From positions 16,264-80,263 of the forward strand of contig JAMXLM010000045.1 in NCBI GenBank assembly GCA_024280995.1: 64,000 nucleotides of DNA, written 5' to 3'. The translations under genes were made by a program, and so were the position numbers. Positions within the stretch are counted from its first letter, which is position 1, and every line of letters begins with the position of its first letter. Positions 61,342 through 64,000 of this stretch are shown here, one piece after another. The notes beneath the pieces are model-generated. The model was not told the origin of the DNA and ran no database searches. It worked only from the letters and a program-made list of their open reading frames with translations. The DNA is from Candidatus Dormiibacterota bacterium (GTDB lineage: Bacteria > Chloroflexota > Dormibacteria > Dormibacterales > Dormibacteraceae).

Positions 61342-62448
61342 ATGGCGAGCACCACCATCGACCAGGTCTGGTCCGTTCGTTCCTCGCTCCGCAGGCTCTG
61401 GACCGACCACGTGGTCTGGACCCGCATGTACATCGAGCACGCCGCCGCCGGACAGGACGACGACGCGGGCGCGGCCGCCGGACGTTTGCTCAAGAACCAG
61501 GAAGACATCGGCAACGCCGTCGTCTCCTTCTATGGCGCAGACGCGGGCAAGGCACTGACCGACCTCCTGAAGGAGCACATCCTGATCGCGGTCGAGCTTG
61601 TCGCCGCCGCCAAGTCGGGCGACCAGGCGAAGTTCGAGAAGGAGGACGCCCGCTGGACGAAGAACGCCGACGACATCGCCGGACTGCTGGCGGGAGCCAA
61701 CCCCAACTGGCCCAAGGCCGACGTGGTCGACCTCCTCGGCCAGCATCTCGCTCTCACGAAGAACGAGACCGTCGCCCGCCTGCAGCAGAATTGGGACGCC
61801 GACGTCGAGGCGTTCGACCAGATCTTCACGGAGATCCTGACCGTCTCGGACGTGCTCACCGACGGACTGGTCAAGCACTTCCACGACCGATTCGCGAGCG
61901 GAAGGTCGAGCGAAAAGGCGACCTCCCTGCGCCTGGCGCTGGCACGCCTTTGGTCCGACCACGTCATCTGGACGAGGCAGTACGTGATCTCCGCGATCGC
62001 CGACACCGCCGACACCGGCAAGGCGGCCGAGCGGCTGTTGAAGAACCAGGAAGACATCGGCGGCGCCGTCGGGTCCGTATACGGGCAGGCGGCGGGCACG
62101 CAGGTCACCGACCTGTTGAAGCAGCACATCATGATCGCGGTCGACATCATCGACGCCGCCAAGAAGGGCGAGGACGCGCGGTTCAAGGCCGAGAACGACA
62201 AGTGGGACCGAAACGTCGAAGAGATCGCGGCTCTGCTGAGCTCAGCCAACCCCGACAACTGGCCGAAGGGGGACGTGACCGACCTGCTCATGCAGCACCT
62301 CAACCTCACTCGGAAGGAGGTCGTTGCGCGCCTGCAGAAGAAGCACGATGATGACATCGAGGCCTTCGACCTGATCCTCACGGAGATCCTCACGGTCGCG
62401 GACGTGCTCGCGACCGGCATCGTCAAGCAGTTCCCGGACAGGTTCTAA
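61342..62448 (+). CDS. Tandemly duplicated helical-bundle protein
   Basis: A 368-residue protein of two similar halves of about 165 residues. Each half has LW(T/S)DHV(V/I)WTR, RLLKNQEDIG, (D/K)LLK(E/Q)HI(L/M)IAV, W..N..(D/E)IA.LL, and LTEILTV(S/A)DVL ending in F.DRF. Single-domain relatives of about 150 residues occur in Bacillus, often mislabelled acetylglutamate kinase; their function is unknown. Conserved His and Glu across the helices could bind a metal. ATG 61342 follows GGGAGG. It is first in an operon with the thioredoxin-fold gene. Confidence 0.75.
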   Translation: MASTTIDQVWSVRSSLRRLWTDHVVWTRMYIEHAAAGQDDDAGAAAGRLLKNQEDIGNAVVSFYGADAGKALTDLLKEHILIAVELVAAAKSGDQAKFEKEDARWTKNADDIAGLLAGANPNWPKADVVDLLGQHLALTKNETVARLQQNWDADVEAFDQIFTEILTVSDVLTDGLVKHFHDRFASGRSSEKATSLRLALARLWSDHVIWTRQYVISAIADTADTGKAAERLLKNQEDIGGAVGSVYGQAAGTQVTDLLKQHIMIAVDIIDAAKKGEDARFKAENDKWDRNVEEIAALLSSANPDNWPKGDVTDLLMQHLNLTRKEVVARLQKKHDDDIEAFDLILTEILTVADVLATGIVKQFPDRF

Positions 62449-62450
62449 AG

Positions 62451-62903
62451 ATGGTCGACGTGAAGTCCCTGGTCGGCACGAAGGGTGCGGTCGTCGTCTT
62501 CGTCGCCAACGGTTGCCCGACGGCACGGGCATACGAAGACCGGCTCAACGCCCTGGCGGACAAAGCCCGCGCCAATGGGATCGCCATGGTCGCAGTCAAC
62601 TCCAACAACCCCGCGCTGTCTCCCCCCGACAGCGCGGAGGAGATGTCGAAGCGGACCTACCGATTTCCCTACGTGAAGGACTCGGACGGTTCGCTCGCGA
62701 AGGAGTTCGGTGCGGTGTGCACGCCGCACGCCTTTCTCCTGGACGGAGACCGCCAGGTCCTCTACGCGGGGCGCATCGACGACTCACGCCTGGGTGACCG
62801 GATCACCTCCACCGATCTCGAGAACGCGATGGGCGACCTGATAGCCGGGCGAGACGTCCGCGTCTCGCGGACAGAGCCGTTCGGATGCAGCATCGTCTGG
62901 TAG
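62451..62903 (+). CDS. Thioredoxin-fold (AhpC/TSA-like) protein
   Basis: A 150-residue protein. The fold start is VVVFVANGCPTARAYEDRL, with a single Cys where resolving-type proteins have CxxC. VCTPHAFLLDGDRQVLYAGRIDD matches the cis-Pro/second-Cys region of peroxiredoxin-like proteins. A third Cys is near the C-terminus (FGCSIVW). It probably acts as a thiol peroxidase or reductase in the cytoplasm. It starts 2 bp after the duplicated protein stop and overlaps the DUF2182 gene by 19 bp. Confidence 0.82.
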   Translation: MVDVKSLVGTKGAVVVFVANGCPTARAYEDRLNALADKARANGIAMVAVNSNNPALSPPDSAEEMSKRTYRFPYVKDSDGSLAKEFGAVCTPHAFLLDGDRQVLYAGRIDDSRLGDRITSTDLENAMGDLIAGRDVRVSRTEPFGCSIVW

Positions 62904-63565
62904 CCAGAAGCGCGCCGGCCGTTTACGCGGCGGCCGGCGCGTGGCTCCTGCTGGTCGTGCTCGAGCTGGCCGGCGAGGGAGGCGTGATCCGTCACGATCG
63001 TCTGCTTCAGGGCGGGCCACCACTGTGGCTGGCGACGCTCCTGTTCGTCGCCGGATGGCAGGTCATGGTCGTGGCGATGATGGTCCCGTCGTCGGCACAC
63101 GCCTTCGCTCGCGTGGATTCCGCGCGCGAGCTCATCCGCTTCACCAGTGGCTACCTGGCGGTGTGGACCACGTTCGGGCTCGCGATCTTTCTCGGCGACG
63201 TGGGCGTGCACTGGCTCGTGAACAGCTGGGCGTGGCTGGCGTATCACACATGGTTGATCGCCGGAACGGTGCTCGTCGCAACCGGTGCCTATCAGCTCAG
63301 CGGCCTCAAGGATCGTTCGCTCGAGGCGTGCCGCGTAGGCCCATCGAGAAACGGTGCGGTCCACGGGCTGCAGTGTCTCGGCGCGAGCGGCGGGCTGATG
63401 CTGCTGACGTTCGCGATCGGGGCCGCGAGCCTGGTCACGATGGCGGCGTTCGCGGTCCTGATGCTGTTCGAGGTCAGCCCGCTGGGCCGGACCATCGTCA
63501 AGCCGGTGGGCTACGTGCTGATCGCGCTCGGCGTCGTCGTCCTGTACGGCCCGATCGCGATTTAG
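62885..63565 (+). CDS. DUF2182 membrane protein (predicted metal-binding)
   Basis: A 226-residue protein with five to six helices. The DUF2182 hallmark GWQVMVVAMMVPS (about 57-69) and the later GAYQLSGLKDRSLEACR, where a Cys follows the helix, are present. The family is described only as predicted metal-binding membrane proteins. The overlap with the thioredoxin-fold gene suggests a joint redox or metal role. The ATG lies inside the upstream gene. Confidence 0.85.
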   Translation: MQHRLVARSAPAVYAAAGAWLLLVVLELAGEGGVIRHDRLLQGGPPLWLATLLFVAGWQVMVVAMMVPSSAHAFARVDSARELIRFTSGYLAVWTTFGLAIFLGDVGVHWLVNSWAWLAYHTWLIAGTVLVATGAYQLSGLKDRSLEACRVGPSRNGAVHGLQCLGASGGLMLLTFAIGAASLVTMAAFAVLMLFEVSPLGRTIVKPVGYVLIALGVVVLYGPIAI

Positions 63566-63578
63566 CATTCGCCGCCAG

Positions 63579-64000
63579 TTGACCCGGCTTCGGGCCGCTG
63601 TGGGCAGCGGCCTCTTCTTCGCGTTGGCTCCCAGCGTCGTCGCGGGTTTGATCCCGTGGTGGCTGACCGGATGGCGATTCGAGCCGATCTGGCTGCCGTT
63701 ACGAGTGTTGGGTGGCTTGCTGACCGCTACGGCCGGTCTCGTCCTCGTCAACGCCTTCGTGCGGTTCGTCGTCGAGGGCGTCGGGACGCCCGCGCCGGTG
63801 GCGCCGACGCAACACCTCGTCGTCGGCGGGCTCTACCGGTACGTGCGCAACCCGATGTACCTGGCCGTCATCACTGCCATCGTCGGCCAGTGGCTGCTCC
63901 TCGGGCAGGTCGGCCTCCTCGTGTACGCCGCGATAGTCGGACTGGCGATGTGGGCGTTCGCGACCTTCTATGAAGAGCCCTATCTCGCCGAAAGGTTCGG
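63579..64000 (+). CDS. ICMT/PEMT-type membrane methyltransferase (partial, 3' end outside window)
   Basis: At least 140 residues from TTG 63579. Helices at about 10-30 and 42-62 are followed by the family motif GLYRYVRNPMYLAV and, near the window end, FYEEPYLAERFG, the C-terminal SAM-binding segment of isoprenylcysteine/phospholipid methyltransferase-like proteins. The stop lies beyond 64000. It begins 13 bp after DUF2182, in the same operon. Confidence 0.82.
   Translation, partial: MTRLRAAVGSGLFFALAPSVVAGLIPWWLTGWRFEPIWLPLRVLGGLLTATAGLVLVNAFVRFVVEGVGTPAPVAPTQHLVVGGLYRYVRNPMYLAVITAIVGQWLLLGQVGLLVYAAIVGLAMWAFATFYEEPYLAERF

Overview
This is a high-GC (roughly two-thirds G+C by eye), densely packed bacterial chromosome segment with about 70 protein genes. 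Many neighbours overlap by 4 bp (ATGA or GTGA), and GTG, TTG and probably CTG starts are common. No gap without a gene exceeds about 225 bases. No phage, IS element, CRISPR array or plasmid gene is visible. The gene mix (Flp-type pilins, MenG with a polyprenyl synthase, Tat and lipoprotein exports, a TRAP homologue, no outer-membrane genes) fits a Terrabacteria lineage such as Dormibacterota or Chloroflexota. That placement is inference; no 16S gene is present.

Layout. 1-8 kb: moeA (cut by the window edge), a MacB-type ABC exporter, cutA, a PAP2 phosphatase, mutM and polA, all on the minus strand. 7.7-13.9 kb: a DUF151-mgtC-degV chain, an MBL hydrolase, an SCP2 protein, a lipoprotein, a DksA/TraR-like protein and a GT39-type membrane transferase. 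13.9-20.5 kb: an aldehyde dehydrogenase divergent from a crotonase, rsgA behind a possible leader-peptide attenuator, a two-subunit CoA-transferase and aroC. 20.8-25.7 kb: a HAD hydrolase overlapping a three-gene molybdenum hydroxylase of the 4-hydroxybenzoyl-CoA reductase type, then two tandem Flp-like pilins.

25.7-35.8 kb: a KDPG-aldolase-like gene, then TetR, a small prenyl-synthase-like protein and a YjbQ-polyprenyl synthase fusion, which with menG suggest quinone side-chain synthesis. A crotonase-crotonase-thiolase operon is divergent from moaA, followed by a frameshifted AbiEi/DUF559 gene. 36-44 kb: xseAB, a large transporter-HEAT-cNMP fusion, an HtpX-like protease and two surface-glycan genes. 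44.2-44.5 kb: an orphan 5S rRNA downstream of rpsU, with its own -10 box and terminator. 44.6-51 kb: an ABC-2 exporter, an HtrA-like protease, a membrane-anchored sigma-region-4 protein, an amidohydrolase, tRNA-Thr and a Tat-exported pair. 51-57 kb: rhodanese, a clear TRAP (mtrB) homologue, dnaE, a DinB-like protein and an aminotransferase. 57-64 kb: a TetR/DUF4386 divergon with tandem operators, an RNA m5U methyltransferase, a PHP phosphatase, and a cysteine-rich regulator divergent from a duplicated helical protein, a thioredoxin-fold protein, DUF2182 and a truncated ICMT-like methyltransferase.

How the genes connect. moeA and moaA make the molybdenum cofactor that the hydroxylase needs. 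The crotonases, thiolase, CoA-transferase and aldehyde dehydrogenase point to CoA-linked breakdown of aromatic or fatty acids. The observations I rate highest are the TRAP homologue beside dnaE, the YjbQ-prenyl synthase fusion, the rsgA leader with mutually exclusive pairings, the palindromic insertion inside mutM, the Glu-to-Gln change in the hydroxylase active-site motif, and the orphan 5S gene.
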